Source: Acidobacteriota bacterium
Lineage (GTDB): Bacteria > Acidobacteriota > Blastocatellia > RBC074
Assembly: GCA_016196035.1 (NCBI GenBank)
Contig: JACPYM010000117.1
Span: 1 to 64,000 of the forward strand
Length of the DNA stretch: 64,000 bases
Reading direction: 5' to 3'
The notes under the pieces were generated by a model. The model did no database searches, was not told the DNA's origin, and saw only the letters and a program-made list of their open reading frames with translations. Below, piece after piece: positions 49,382 to 57,780 of the stretch. Within the stretch, counting starts at the first letter, position 1. Each line of letters opens with the position of its first letter. The position numbers and the translations under genes are program-made.

Positions 49382-50335
49382 CTAGGCCTTTACGCCAGCT
49401 TCGGTCAGATATTCGCGCATCACTTTCACATAATGCGGAAACGCGATTTCGGGTTCTTCTAGCTCGGCATAACCGCGCTTCTCCCATTCAAACGAGTAAT
49501 AACCACGATGGCCGTTTTTTACCAACACACGCACAATCTCTTTGACAGGCACCACACCAGTACCGGTCAGTACATAGCGGTGGCCGTTCCGAACCGTGCT
49601 GTCTGGACGTGAGTCCTTGAGATGCGCGTGCCGCAGGTAATCTTTCAATTGCCCAATCGTTACCTCTGGCGCTTCACCGGCGACAAAGGTGTGGTGTGTA
49701 TCCCACAGGAACGCGACCTGTGGATGGTCGGCTCCCCGGATGATCTCTAACAGCAACGGCGCATTGGTGAATTCACCATGCGATTCGACAATGATGCTGA
49801 CGCCACTGCCTTTGGCGTGATCCCCCAACTCGCGCAAACCAGCGATGATGCGCGCGATAGTCACTGCTTTCTCCTCGCCTTTGACTAATGTATTTGGAAA
49901 GACGCGCACATAAGGCACTTTCATCGCGTGCGCTAGATCAATAAAGCGCTTGGTTTCTTCCATCAGCGTGGCGCGCTTGGCGGCATCAGGTTCGTGCATA
50001 TTCATTGAGGAACCCAAATCGGAGACTTTCAAATCAAGCGCGGCCAGGTCTTTGAGCGATGTCTGTAACCGTGTGCCGCTGAGTTCCGGGCACTTCGGCA
50101 GATCCAATTGGTCGAGCAGTCCACGCAGTTCTAATGCGGCGAAACCCCATTGCGAAGTGTTTTTCAGAATCGTCGGCCAATCCCATTTCGGACAGCCCAG
50201 CGTCGAAACGGCCAGTGGCAGCTTTTTGATTTTCGCGGCGGCCCAACTATTCGCACGAATCACGGCAGGTGCGGCTACGCTGGCGCTCAAGGTTTGCAGG
50301 AAATTGCGGCGGGTCAGGGTATGCATCTTGTTCAT
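49382..50335 (-). CDS. Tat-exported sugar phosphate isomerase/epimerase-like TIM-barrel protein
   Basis: The 317-residue protein opens with a twin-arginine signal (TLTRRNFLQTLSASVAAPAV). It then forms an AP-endonuclease-2-type TIM barrel common in xylose-isomerase-like proteins. Candidate metal ligands are Glu in IIVESHGEF, Asp-x-His in FLWDTHHT, His in RHAHLKDSR, and Glu in YYSFEWEKRG. Substrates of such exported barrels are usually unknown sugars or inositols. It is transcribed alone on the minus strand. Confidence 0.88.
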   Translation of the reverse strand: MNKMHTLTRRNFLQTLSASVAAPAVIRANSWAAAKIKKLPLAVSTLGCPKWDWPTILKNTSQWGFAALELRGLLDQLDLPKCPELSGTRLQTSLKDLAALDLKVSDLGSSMNMHEPDAAKRATLMEETKRFIDLAHAMKVPYVRVFPNTLVKGEEKAVTIARIIAGLRELGDHAKGSGVSIIVESHGEFTNAPLLLEIIRGADHPQVAFLWDTHHTFVAGEAPEVTIGQLKDYLRHAHLKDSRPDSTVRNGHRYVLTGTGVVPVKEIVRVLVKNGHRGYYSFEWEKRGYAELEEPEIAFPHYVKVMREYLTEAGVKA

Positions 50336-50402
50336 CCTCAGTGAATTCAGTCAGCCCAAAACGCCCGCATACTAATGCCGATACCGGAATGCCGCAAGCC
50401 GC

Positions 50403-51047
50403 TTAATCGGGGACAAAGCCGGGCAGCAACGGCAACAGACTTTGCGCAAACGCCAACCCCGCCTCCCGCGCTTGCTCCTGCATCTGCTGCGCCGACAACG
50501 GCACAATCACGCGAATCAGCGCGCCATCTGTGCGCCCGCGCGTGACAGCATCGGCCAGCGTATACAGCCGCCCCCAATACTCGCTCGCCACCACGCGCCC
50601 GCGCCCGTGATACCAGTACAGCGCCAGCATCTGCGCGCCGTCCTTTTCGATCAGGTATTCGTTGATGAATTGCGGCGGCGTGCCCAAGGGATGTAACTGA
50701 TGATCGCCCAGCGTCCAGCCCGCCCCCGGCAGACAGTTTTGCGGTGAATGATAGGTGCTGCGCGCGCGCTGCGTGGCGTAGTAGGCGATGAACAGAAACA
50801 CCGTCGCGCCCCGCTCATTGACGTAGGTGCGCGACGTGAAATCATCCGCGCCCAATTCGCGAATGGAACCCGGCGTCAGCGTCTGGGCTTCGACCTGTTT
50901 CCACACACCAAGTTGTTCAGGAAAGGTCGCGAGCGCGGCGTGAGGCGGTACGGCTTCGCTGGCGCGGGCGTTGATTAGGTAGTGGGTGAAGGCGGCGGCA
51001 CAGAGTAGGAAGAGGAGCATGCCGAGGTAACTGAGGTTGGGTTTCAT
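50403..51047 (-). CDS. EpsI-family exosortase-associated protein
   Basis: The 214-residue protein has an N-terminal membrane segment (LSYLGMLLFLLCAAAF) and the EpsI core: FPEQLGVWKQVEAQTL, a YYATQRARSTYHSPQNCLPG motif with the conserved Cys, GWTLGD, and ALYWYHGRGRVVASEYWGR. EpsI normally accompanies exosortase in exopolysaccharide and PEP-CTERM sorting loci, often as its fused C-terminal domain. No exosortase or PEP-CTERM protein is in the window. It sits downstream of the AT-rich gene pair on the same strand. Confidence 0.85.
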   Translation of the reverse strand: MKPNLSYLGMLLFLLCAAAFTHYLINARASEAVPPHAALATFPEQLGVWKQVEAQTLTPGSIRELGADDFTSRTYVNERGATVFLFIAYYATQRARSTYHSPQNCLPGAGWTLGDHQLHPLGTPPQFINEYLIEKDGAQMLALYWYHGRGRVVASEYWGRLYTLADAVTRGRTDGALIRVIVPLSAQQMQEQAREAGLAFAQSLLPLLPGFVPD

Positions 51048-51058
51048 CGTGGAAGCCG

Positions 51059-52210
51059 TTATGAATCTAGCGAGATTTCTTCTAAGTGCAACTCCTGTTT
51101 TTCCTTTTTGGCAGTAACCAGCACTCGCTCACCATAATAAGGCTGTACTACATCTTTCATTAGAGCTATTGGAACTCTAAGTTTGTGCTCGGTATTTGAC
51201 TCAGCATCAACAAGCTTTACCGTGCCAAATTTATCTTTTTTCGGGCTGTTAGCATATTTCAGAATCCCCGTGTATGTAACAGGCGTGTGCGATTCAACTC
51301 CATTCAAGGCGGCTCCCGATTCTTTCGACTCGGCCTGCATAGCACTACGTTTCTTTCGAAGAGTAACAGGCTTTTCTTTCCCAGCTTGAATAGACTTGAA
51401 ACCAACCAATTTGACGGCTTCCCCATCTGGGGCAAGCTGCTTCACAAGACCAACAAAGTTCTCATAATAAACTTCGTCGTCAATTCGCTCCTTCAGCTTT
51501 TCAGGACTTGGCCCTTCGAAGATTTCCATACACTCCATCATTTCGCCAATAATTCGCCCAGGCTCAAGCACGCTTTTTTGCTCGTCAGGAAATAGGCTTT
51601 GTTGTAAATCAAGACTGCCAATTTGGAACGAAATAGCGAAACTGGCAGGCGCAAATGCGTCCACAAATAAGGCGTACTGCTCTTTCAGTTCTTTACTAAC
51701 ACCCCCATTAACCCGGTATGGTTTTTTTAGAAGCCGTTCTACCGTTCGGTAAAACATCACATTTACTTTTTCAACCCTTTGCACAAGATGTTCGACTAAT
51801 GTCCGTCCCCGGCCAGTTGCATCACCCCAAATCGTCATCAGCCATTTGTCATTACTCAACGAAATACCGCTCACAGCAAGATGCCGCATGAAATTCACAT
51901 CTTCATACAGATTCTTTAGTTCTTCCTTGATTTCTGGTGGAGGGAATCCGGCTAACCCATTAGCTATAAGCCAATCTGCAGTTTCATAGTCACCCGCATT
52001 GTAAGCAAGCGAAGCCGCACTTCTGAATAAGATTGAGCGCGAGGGTTCAGCCTCCTTTGTGTTAGGCAACAATAAGGCAGCTTGCTTTTCAAGCTTCAGA
52101 GCTTCTACAAAAAGTGATTTGGCTCTTTCTTCCTCGCCTGTGTGGCGATGCCAAAAGGCCATTTCAGCCAAATCCATTGCCTGTGGGTGCAAGTCATTCA
52201 CGGTAATCAT
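51059..52210 (-). CDS. unknown protein of the AT-rich two-gene module, helical N-terminus and beta C-terminus
   Basis: I do not recognise this 383-residue protein. Residues 1-95 look TPR-like (MDLAEMAFWHRHTGEEERAK, then FRSAASLAYNAGDYETADWL). The middle (about 130-240) is mixed. The last 75 residues (THTPVTYTGILKYANSPKKD, then GTVKLVDAESNTEHKLRVP) resemble a small beta-barrel or nucleic-acid-binding fold. Codon use and base composition are clearly more AT-rich than the neighbours, pointing to transfer. Its start overlaps the stop of the upstream gene (ATGA at 52207-52210), so the two are a coupled pair. No signal peptide is visible, so it is probably cytoplasmic. Confidence 0.75.
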   Translation of the reverse strand: MITVNDLHPQAMDLAEMAFWHRHTGEEERAKSLFVEALKLEKQAALLLPNTKEAEPSRSILFRSAASLAYNAGDYETADWLIANGLAGFPPPEIKEELKNLYEDVNFMRHLAVSGISLSNDKWLMTIWGDATGRGRTLVEHLVQRVEKVNVMFYRTVERLLKKPYRVNGGVSKELKEQYALFVDAFAPASFAISFQIGSLDLQQSLFPDEQKSVLEPGRIIGEMMECMEIFEGPSPEKLKERIDDEVYYENFVGLVKQLAPDGEAVKLVGFKSIQAGKEKPVTLRKKRSAMQAESKESGAALNGVESHTPVTYTGILKYANSPKKDKFGTVKLVDAESNTEHKLRVPIALMKDVVQPYYGERVLVTAKKEKQELHLEEISLDS

Positions 52211-52773
52211 TGCTTTAACACGATTGTCGCATACGGTTGACTGAACTCGACAACGACCACGTAAACTGAAAACAAATGATCGGTCGGCTTTGTTTGCTTG
52301 AGCTTTTCGTTCACCCTTCTACCAACTTTGTTATCAGCGTTCTCTTCCATTATGCCTGAAATCTCAAGACGGCTTGCCCTATGAAACGGTTCATTTGGGT
52401 GCCTGTCCTTATGCCCCAACCAGTAGTCAACCCCTGTGCCAGTCGTTGCTCTTTCTACGGCGTTATATTCGGTATGTTCCATCGAAAGTAATAGCGCAAC
52501 CGCTTCAGCACCATACTGGACAGCGTCATCTTTGTTGTAGCTTCCTTTCAACGCCTCATTATCTAATCCGTCTTCATTCCATCTGATCCCGTATAGCTTG
52601 CTTCGCTCTCCCTCAATTGCATCTGCGACTCCAAGGTTTACTCCATTTGAGTGCTCGCAAAACCAGAGCGACCAAATACAGGTTTCTTTGAGGTGCTTCG
52701 CCTTACCTTCTGAAACCTGTACGCGTAGCTGGATTTCATCGAGTTGCAAATAGCCCGCAACATTCTCCTCCAT
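52207..52773 (-). CDS. unknown protein of the AT-rich two-gene module, possibly nuclease-like
   Basis: I do not recognise this 188-residue protein. AAGGAAGG 7 bases upstream supports ATG at 52773 over the longer open frame that begins inside the helicase end region. A segment reads RATTGTGVDYWLG, followed about 20 residues later by RLEISGI. An acidic residue with a later E-x-S on a strand could be a diverged PD-(D/E)XK core, but this is weak. It is AT-rich like its partner and translationally coupled to it. Such a compact foreign pair next to a helicase gene could be a defence or toxin-like module; that is inference. Confidence 0.7.
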   Translation of the reverse strand: MEENVAGYLQLDEIQLRVQVSEGKAKHLKETCIWSLWFCEHSNGVNLGVADAIEGERSKLYGIRWNEDGLDNEALKGSYNKDDAVQYGAEAVALLLSMEHTEYNAVERATTGTGVDYWLGHKDRHPNEPFHRASRLEISGIMEENADNKVGRRVNEKLKQTKPTDHLFSVYVVVVEFSQPYATIVLKQ

Positions 52774-52901
52774 CAAGTGCCTTCCTTTGATTTGCCGAGT
52801 CGGCAGAGTTGCTATTTTGTTGGCCGTTGACCACGAATTGACTAGGGCGGCGAGAGTATATGCTCGACTATAGTTATTGCCAAGCTTTCCTATTTGGCTT
52901 C

Positions 52902-54953
52902 TCAATTCAACAGCTTCGGTGTCTCCATCTCTTCCAACTTCGGCAACTCCTCATCCACACTCCAAATCTCGAACAACTCACGCGGCACCTCCGTCACAAA
53001 CCGCGAAGGCCGCTGGATCACGCTTTGCCGCCCGCGCTCGCTCTCCATCAGCGGATAGCAAACATACAGCTCATCGCGCGCCCGCGTCAGCGCGACGTAA
53101 AACAAACGCCGCTCTTCTTCCTCGCCCTCGGCATCGCGCAGGCTGCGGGCCGAGGGAAAGCGGCCATCGGCGGCCCACAAGACAAACACGACGCGCCATT
53201 CCAGGCCCTTGGCTTGATGCACCGAAGAGAGTGCGAGTTCTTCGTCTTCGTCGCCGCCCATCAGCACGTCAACGCCCGCGGTGCCGCCCGGCGGGGCGAA
53301 GCGTTCGGTGTTGATCAACGCCAGTTCGCTCAAAAACGTCTCGGTCGTCTCGTAGCTCGCCGCGAAATTCGCCAGTTGCCGCAAGTCTTCCTCGCGCGCC
53401 TCGGCGTTTTCATACAGCGCTTGCAGGTATTCCAGATAGCCGCGCGCCAGCACCAATTCGATCTGCTTGGCCGGTTGATTCACGACGTCGGGTTCGAGCA
53501 GGGATTTGATCAATTCGACGAATTCGCCCCAGCCGCTTTGCGCGCCCTTTGGCAACGCGCCCGCCAATTCATTCGTGCGCACCAGCGCCAGCGGTTCCGC
53601 GACGTAAGCCAGCTTTTCCCAGACGCGCGCGGCGGTGGCGTTGCCGATTTTGGGGATGAGTTTGAGCACGCGCTTCCACGCCAGTTCATCGCGCGGATTC
53701 ACGAGCAAGCGCAAATAGGCCACGACATCCTTGATGTGCGCCTGCTCAAAAAAGCGCACGCCCGACCGCACGTCATACGGGATACCGCGCCGCGTCAGTT
53801 CCAACTGCAATTCCAGCGAATGAAAGTGCGAACGATAGAGCACCGCCATTTCATCCAGCGGCACGCCTTCGTCGCGCAATTCCAGGATGCGCGCCGCGAC
53901 GAAAGCCGCCTGCTGTTCGGCATCGCGCGCCGCCACCAGTGCGGGCGTGAAGCCACGGCTGGGCCGCACGGCCTGCAAGTTTTTCGGGAACTGCTTGCGG
54001 TTCTGCCCGACCGAGGCATTCGCCAGCATCAATATCTCCGGCGATGAACGGTAGTTGGTTTCGAGCTTGAACACCTGCGCGTCGGGGTAGCGGTCTTTGA
54101 ACTCGAAGATGTTGGCGAAGTTGGCCCCGCGCCAGCCGAAGATGCTTTGCGCGTCATCGCCGACGACCATCAGGTTGCGGTGTTTGGCGGCCAGCAAATC
54201 TACGATCTCGGCTTGCAGCTTGTTCGTGTCCTGATATTCGTCCACGAGGACGTATTCGAACTGCTCTTGATAAATCGCGGCGATGTCGGGTTTCTCGACC
54301 AGCAGCCGCTTCCAATTGACCAGCAGGTCGTCGTAATCCATCGCATTCCGTTCGAGCTTGCGCGCCTGATACAAGCGGTCTACGCGGACGATCTGCATGG
54401 TTAACGGCTCGAATTGGGGATACTTGGCGGCGATGAGTTGTTCGAGCGGCGTGTCGGTGTTGGTGGCGTAGCTAAACAAGCCGCTGAGCACTTCGCCTTT
54501 GGGAAAGCGGCGCGCGCGCGTATCAATCGCGGCCTCTTCGATGCAGGTCTCGACCATGTCTTTGGCGTCTTCGGCATCCAGGATCGAGAAATTGCTTTCG
54601 TAGCCCAGGCTGGCCGCGTGCCGCCGCAAGATGCGATTGCCCAGCGAATGAAACGTCCCGCCCCAGACGCGCCGCGTTTCAGCGTGCAACAGCGTTTCGA
54701 CGCGGCCCAGCATCTCGCGCGCCGCGCGGTTGGTGAACGTCACGAGCAGGATGCGCCCGGGTGCCACGCCCGCTTCGATCAGGCGCGCCACGCGGTAGGT
54801 TGCCGTGCGCGTCTTGCCCGACCCCGCGCCCGCGATGACCAACAGCGGCCCTTTGCCCGCCATCACGACGGCGCGCTGCTCTGCGTTGAGCACGTCGCGG
54901 TAGTTGATGACCGAAGGCTTGGCCTGCTCGGATTTGATGATGAATTTGCGCAT
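52902..54953 (-). CDS. UvrD/Rep-family ATP-dependent DNA helicase
   Basis: The 683-residue superfamily 1A helicase carries the Q motif LNAEQRAVV, Walker A AGAGSGKTRT (residues 41-50), motif Ia VTFTNRAAREM, Walker B VLVDEYQDTN, motif III VVGDDAQSIFGWRGAN, motif IV ETNYRSS, motif V VHQAKGLEW, and motif VI YVALTRARDELYV. It lacks the long C-terminal Tudor-like tail of PcrA/UvrD and ends shortly after motif VI, so it is a short Rep-like form. It unwinds DNA 3'-5' in repair. The AT-rich pair lies 129 bases downstream on the same strand. Confidence 0.94.
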   Translation of the reverse strand: MRKFIIKSEQAKPSVINYRDVLNAEQRAVVMAGKGPLLVIAGAGSGKTRTATYRVARLIEAGVAPGRILLVTFTNRAAREMLGRVETLLHAETRRVWGGTFHSLGNRILRRHAASLGYESNFSILDAEDAKDMVETCIEEAAIDTRARRFPKGEVLSGLFSYATNTDTPLEQLIAAKYPQFEPLTMQIVRVDRLYQARKLERNAMDYDDLLVNWKRLLVEKPDIAAIYQEQFEYVLVDEYQDTNKLQAEIVDLLAAKHRNLMVVGDDAQSIFGWRGANFANIFEFKDRYPDAQVFKLETNYRSSPEILMLANASVGQNRKQFPKNLQAVRPSRGFTPALVAARDAEQQAAFVAARILELRDEGVPLDEMAVLYRSHFHSLELQLELTRRGIPYDVRSGVRFFEQAHIKDVVAYLRLLVNPRDELAWKRVLKLIPKIGNATAARVWEKLAYVAEPLALVRTNELAGALPKGAQSGWGEFVELIKSLLEPDVVNQPAKQIELVLARGYLEYLQALYENAEAREEDLRQLANFAASYETTETFLSELALINTERFAPPGGTAGVDVLMGGDEDEELALSSVHQAKGLEWRVVFVLWAADGRFPSARSLRDAEGEEEERRLFYVALTRARDELYVCYPLMESERGRQSVIQRPSRFVTEVPRELFEIWSVDEELPKLEEMETPKLLN

Positions 54954-54966
54954 GGGTGAAACGATT

Positions 54967-55026
54967 AGTACCGCGACCGGTAGGGAGCGTGCGCTGAAGG
55001 CTGCGCTCCCTACCGGTCGCGGTACT
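54967..55026. repeat. inverted repeat, AGTACCGCGACCGGTAGGGAGCG
   Basis: Perfect 23-bp arms at 54967-54989 and 55004-55026 are separated by 14 bases. It ends 3 bases before the stop codon of the hot-dog gene and starts 13 bases upstream of the helicase start. It combines pieces seen in two other repeat families: AGTACCGCG, and GGGAGCGTG as at 4776. Confidence 0.9.
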
Positions 55027-55029
55027 GAT

Positions 55030-55848
55030 TCAAACTTCTCTCAGTTTGATAATCGCCGAATGTTGGATGTGTGCGATGGCGCGCTCAGCCTCGCCAAACA
55101 GGCCCAAATCAAGCACGACAATCTCGTGGCCGCGTTTCTCAAACGCTTCCTGCACACGCCCGCGCAGGCTCAACCGCTCGCCGTTCCGGGCCTGCGCGTA
55201 ATGCCGCACCGTGCTGGCCGTGTGAATCCACGGGCCGAGCGCAACGTTGCGCATCAGGATTTCGTTGGCCTGCGCGGGCCAGAACGCCGGATGGCAAACG
55301 GCTTCAGTGCCGCGATAGAGTGGCAACGTCTCGCACATGTTTTCCAGAAACGCCGTGTCGGCCAAATCCAGCGTGAATTCCAACGAACCAAGTTCAGTGC
55401 CCGCGCACACCGACGCAAGCGTGGCGGCGCGGCGTTCACGCGGCAGGAGCGACAAGGGATAGTCGCGTGCATCAAGCGGCGGCAATTCATTCGGCAAGTT
55501 CGCCACGCCCACGGCGCACAAGACGCCCGCAGCGTTGCGCAATTCCAGTTGCAATTCGAGCGGTTCAAGCTGCGCCACCGTTGCGCGCACTGTAGTCGTT
55601 TCGCCGTCATAAATCGGCTGAATAAATTTCGCTGTCATTGTGCCGCGTATCAGCCAGTCACTGCCTAGCGCCTCAACCACAGGCCGCGTCAGGTAAGCGT
55701 AATTCGCCACGCCCGGCACCAACCCGCCGGCAAAGCCATAGCGCGCCGCGCCCGCGTCGCTGTGAATGTCGTTGGCGTGCTGCGTCGCGTAGTTTTTGGC
55801 AACGACCGCGTAAGGTGGCAGTGTTTGCCGAAGTGTAAGGTTGGTCAT
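55030..55848 (-). CDS. hot-dog fold protein, MaoC/FAS1-dehydratase-like
   Basis: The 272-residue protein begins MTNLTLRQTLPPYAVVAKNY. It has the hydratase-type segment NDIHSDAGAARYGFAGGLVPGVANYAYLTRP (with Asp-x-His spacing and the conserved GLVPG) and TMTAKFIQPIYDGETTTVRA. A second degenerate hot-dog occupies the C-terminal half. It probably binds acyl thioesters, but substrate and catalysis are unproven. The longer open frame upstream is made of the inverted repeat at 55865-55948, so the ATG at 55848 is preferred. Confidence 0.8.
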   Translation of the reverse strand: MTNLTLRQTLPPYAVVAKNYATQHANDIHSDAGAARYGFAGGLVPGVANYAYLTRPVVEALGSDWLIRGTMTAKFIQPIYDGETTTVRATVAQLEPLELQLELRNAAGVLCAVGVANLPNELPPLDARDYPLSLLPRERRAATLASVCAGTELGSLEFTLDLADTAFLENMCETLPLYRGTEAVCHPAFWPAQANEILMRNVALGPWIHTASTVRHYAQARNGERLSLRGRVQEAFEKRGHEIVVLDLGLFGEAERAIAHIQHSAIIKLREV

Positions 55849-55864
55849 GTTGATGATCGGAACA

Positions 55865-55948
55865 GTACCGCGCGCGTGAGCAAGCGGCGCGTTGAAGTTT
55901 GCGTCAATCAGGCAGGCTTGACGCGCCACTTGCTCACGCGCGCGGTAC
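55865..55948. repeat. inverted repeat overlapping the ACC-deaminase-like 3' end
   Basis: Arms at 55865-55891 and 55922-55948 match at 26 of 27 positions and belong to the GGTACCGCGCGCGTGAGCAAG family. The right arm supplies the last residues (VPRA) and the TGA stop (55934-55936) of the PLP enzyme. The left arm lies 17 bases upstream of the hot-dog gene start. Confidence 0.9.
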
Positions 55949-56962
55949 CGCCTCAGCTTCAGGCCGGTAAAACAGTGCCAACTGCCCGCCTGTATGCCAG
56001 AACAGTACTGTGTCATCGGCCGTCAACTTCCCTTGCCTGATCCAATCCAACAGCCCAGCCATTGCTTTGGCCGAATAAACCGGATCGAGCAGCAACCCCT
56101 CCGTGCGCGCTGCCAATTCGAGCGCCGCGACTGATTCAGGCGAATCTACGCCATAGCCCGGCCCAACGTATTGATCCAGCACCGTCGCCTCGCCGCGCAA
56201 CGGCGCGCCCAACACCTCACCAACACCAGCGATGATCGTGGCGACTTCCAAAGCAATCGCCTCGGCGGGATCGTCCGCGCTGACGCCGATGACTTGCGCG
56301 TCCAGGCCGAAAAGCTGGCAACCGGCGACGAGACCCGCTTGCGTGCCGCCCGATGAACTGGAATGAAAGAGGTGCGTGATGCCAATGCCTAGAGATTCGA
56401 GTTGCGCTTGCGCCTCAGCCACCGCGCGCGCAAAGCCGAGCGCGCCGAGCGGGATCGAAGCGCCCAGTGGAATTTCGACGACGCGCTTGCCTGCCGCGCG
56501 AAACTGTTCAGCCACTGCCGCCATTGTGCTGCGGCGTTCGTCGCGGCTGCTGACGTGATGAATTTCAGCGCCGTAAAACCTGTCCGCCGCCAGACTCGCC
56601 GGCTCCCAACCTTCGTGCCCCACCGCCGCCGCATTCAGCACCAGCCCGCAACGCAAGCCCAGCCGCGCGCACATCGCCGCTGTCACGCGGGCGTGATTCG
56701 ATTTCTCGCCGCCGATGGTGATTGCCATATCCGCGCCGTCGGCTTGCGCTCGTGCCAACACGTATTCCAGCTTGCGCACCTTGTTGCCGCCGAAGCCGGG
56801 GCCGCTGTAATCATCGCGTTTGACGAACAGGCGCGGCGCACCCGCGCCCAACGCCGCCCGCAAGCGCGGCAACTCTTCCAACGGCGTCGGGTAATAGCCG
56901 TACTGCAAACGCGGGATGGCATTGAGCCGCGCGATTGCTTCGGCAAAGTTTGGTTGTTCCAT
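55934..56962 (-). CDS. PLP-dependent 1-aminocyclopropane-1-carboxylate deaminase/D-cysteine desulfhydrase family enzyme
   Basis: The 342-residue fold-type II PLP enzyme has YPTPLEELPRL, KRDDYSGPGFGGNKVRKLEYVLA with the PLP lysine in GGNKVRK, GGEKSNHARVTAA, SSSSGGTQAGLVAG for phosphate binding, and LLDPVYSAKAMAGLLD near the end. Members deaminate ACC or desulfhydrate D-cysteine, and the two activities cannot be told apart here. The C-terminal VPRA and stop are encoded by the right arm of the 55865-55948 repeat, so the original tail was probably lost. Confidence 0.9.
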   Translation of the reverse strand: MEQPNFAEAIARLNAIPRLQYGYYPTPLEELPRLRAALGAGAPRLFVKRDDYSGPGFGGNKVRKLEYVLARAQADGADMAITIGGEKSNHARVTAAMCARLGLRCGLVLNAAAVGHEGWEPASLAADRFYGAEIHHVSSRDERRSTMAAVAEQFRAAGKRVVEIPLGASIPLGALGFARAVAEAQAQLESLGIGITHLFHSSSSGGTQAGLVAGCQLFGLDAQVIGVSADDPAEAIALEVATIIAGVGEVLGAPLRGEATVLDQYVGPGYGVDSPESVAALELAARTEGLLLDPVYSAKAMAGLLDWIRQGKLTADDTVLFWHTGGQLALFYRPEAEAVPRA

Positions 56963-56981
56963 CCAAGGCTCCTCGAAAAGT

Positions 56982-57060
56982 ACAGCGGACTGTTAGTCCG
57001 CTGGCGGTCTCAGCCATTGTACGACTGGCCGAAACTGCCAGCAGACTGATAGTCCGCTGC
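56982..57060. repeat. inverted repeat with self-palindromic arms, AGCGGACTG..AGTCCGCT
   Basis: Arms at 56982-57005 and 57037-57060 match at 20 of 24 positions, and each arm is itself a palindrome around TTA/ATA. The design is the same as 3197-3296. It lies between the PLP-enzyme start and the DinB-like stop. Confidence 0.85.
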
Positions 57061-57070
57061 ACAGCCCCTC

Positions 57071-57598
57071 TTATGCAGCCAGACTGCGCGTGACCCAACC
57101 GTGATGCTGGCGCGCGTGATCGCCGTTGACGGCCAGGATGCCGCCAACCGTGCCGTCGGCCCAGGGCGCATCGGGCACGCGCTGTTGCAACTCGTCGTCG
57201 GTCAGTTCGGCCAACAGCGCCAGCGTTTCGGCGCGCACGCGCTGGCCCAGCGCGACGACTTCGCTGAAGCTCTTGCCGCGCTGTTCGTTGACCCAGGTTT
57301 CGTTCAGCGCGTGAACGCGGGCCATGATCTCGGGCAACTCGGCCCTCGTGCCGTCGGCGTTGCGCATAAAGCTGATGGGCTGTGGGTCGCCCGCGAGATA
57401 CCGCCGGATCAGGGCGTTGAAGACGGTCTCGATGCCGGCCAGATGCGCCAGATGATCGAGCGCGCTCCATTTTGTATCGGGTTGGTCGCGGCTGACGCTG
57501 ATGCCGCGTGTCAGGTCGTCGTGCGAATACGCGGCCCAGGTTTCCAGCGTCCAGGCGCGGTCGCGGTGGAGTTTGAGTTCGAGTTCGGTGCGGGTCAT
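57071..57598 (-). CDS. DinB-family metal-binding protein
   Basis: The 175-residue four-helix protein resembles the DinB/DfsB superfamily. It has an N-terminal helix (RTELELKLHRDRAWTLETWA), a first His pair in ALDHLAHLAG, and a C-terminal GDHARQHHGW with the remaining ligands. Such proteins bind a divalent metal and act as thiol-dependent transferases in the few known cases. No thiol-pathway genes are adjacent, so the function here is open. Confidence 0.85.
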   Translation of the reverse strand: MTRTELELKLHRDRAWTLETWAAYSHDDLTRGISVSRDQPDTKWSALDHLAHLAGIETVFNALIRRYLAGDPQPISFMRNADGTRAELPEIMARVHALNETWVNEQRGKSFSEVVALGQRVRAETLALLAELTDDELQQRVPDAPWADGTVGGILAVNGDHARQHHGWVTRSLAA

Positions 57599-57780
57599 TT
57601 GTTGCTCCGTTCTTGTTCGAGTTGAGTTTTTGAAAGGAGCATCAAGCTATCACAGCCCAGCGCACGGCAACAATTCATTCGTCAAAACCCGCCTGCGAAA
57701 TGCCATTGTTCATCCTATCGAATTCAGCCAGCCAAGTTGTACAATGCGCCCCGCAGTATTTAACCGGAGGTGATTGCAGT

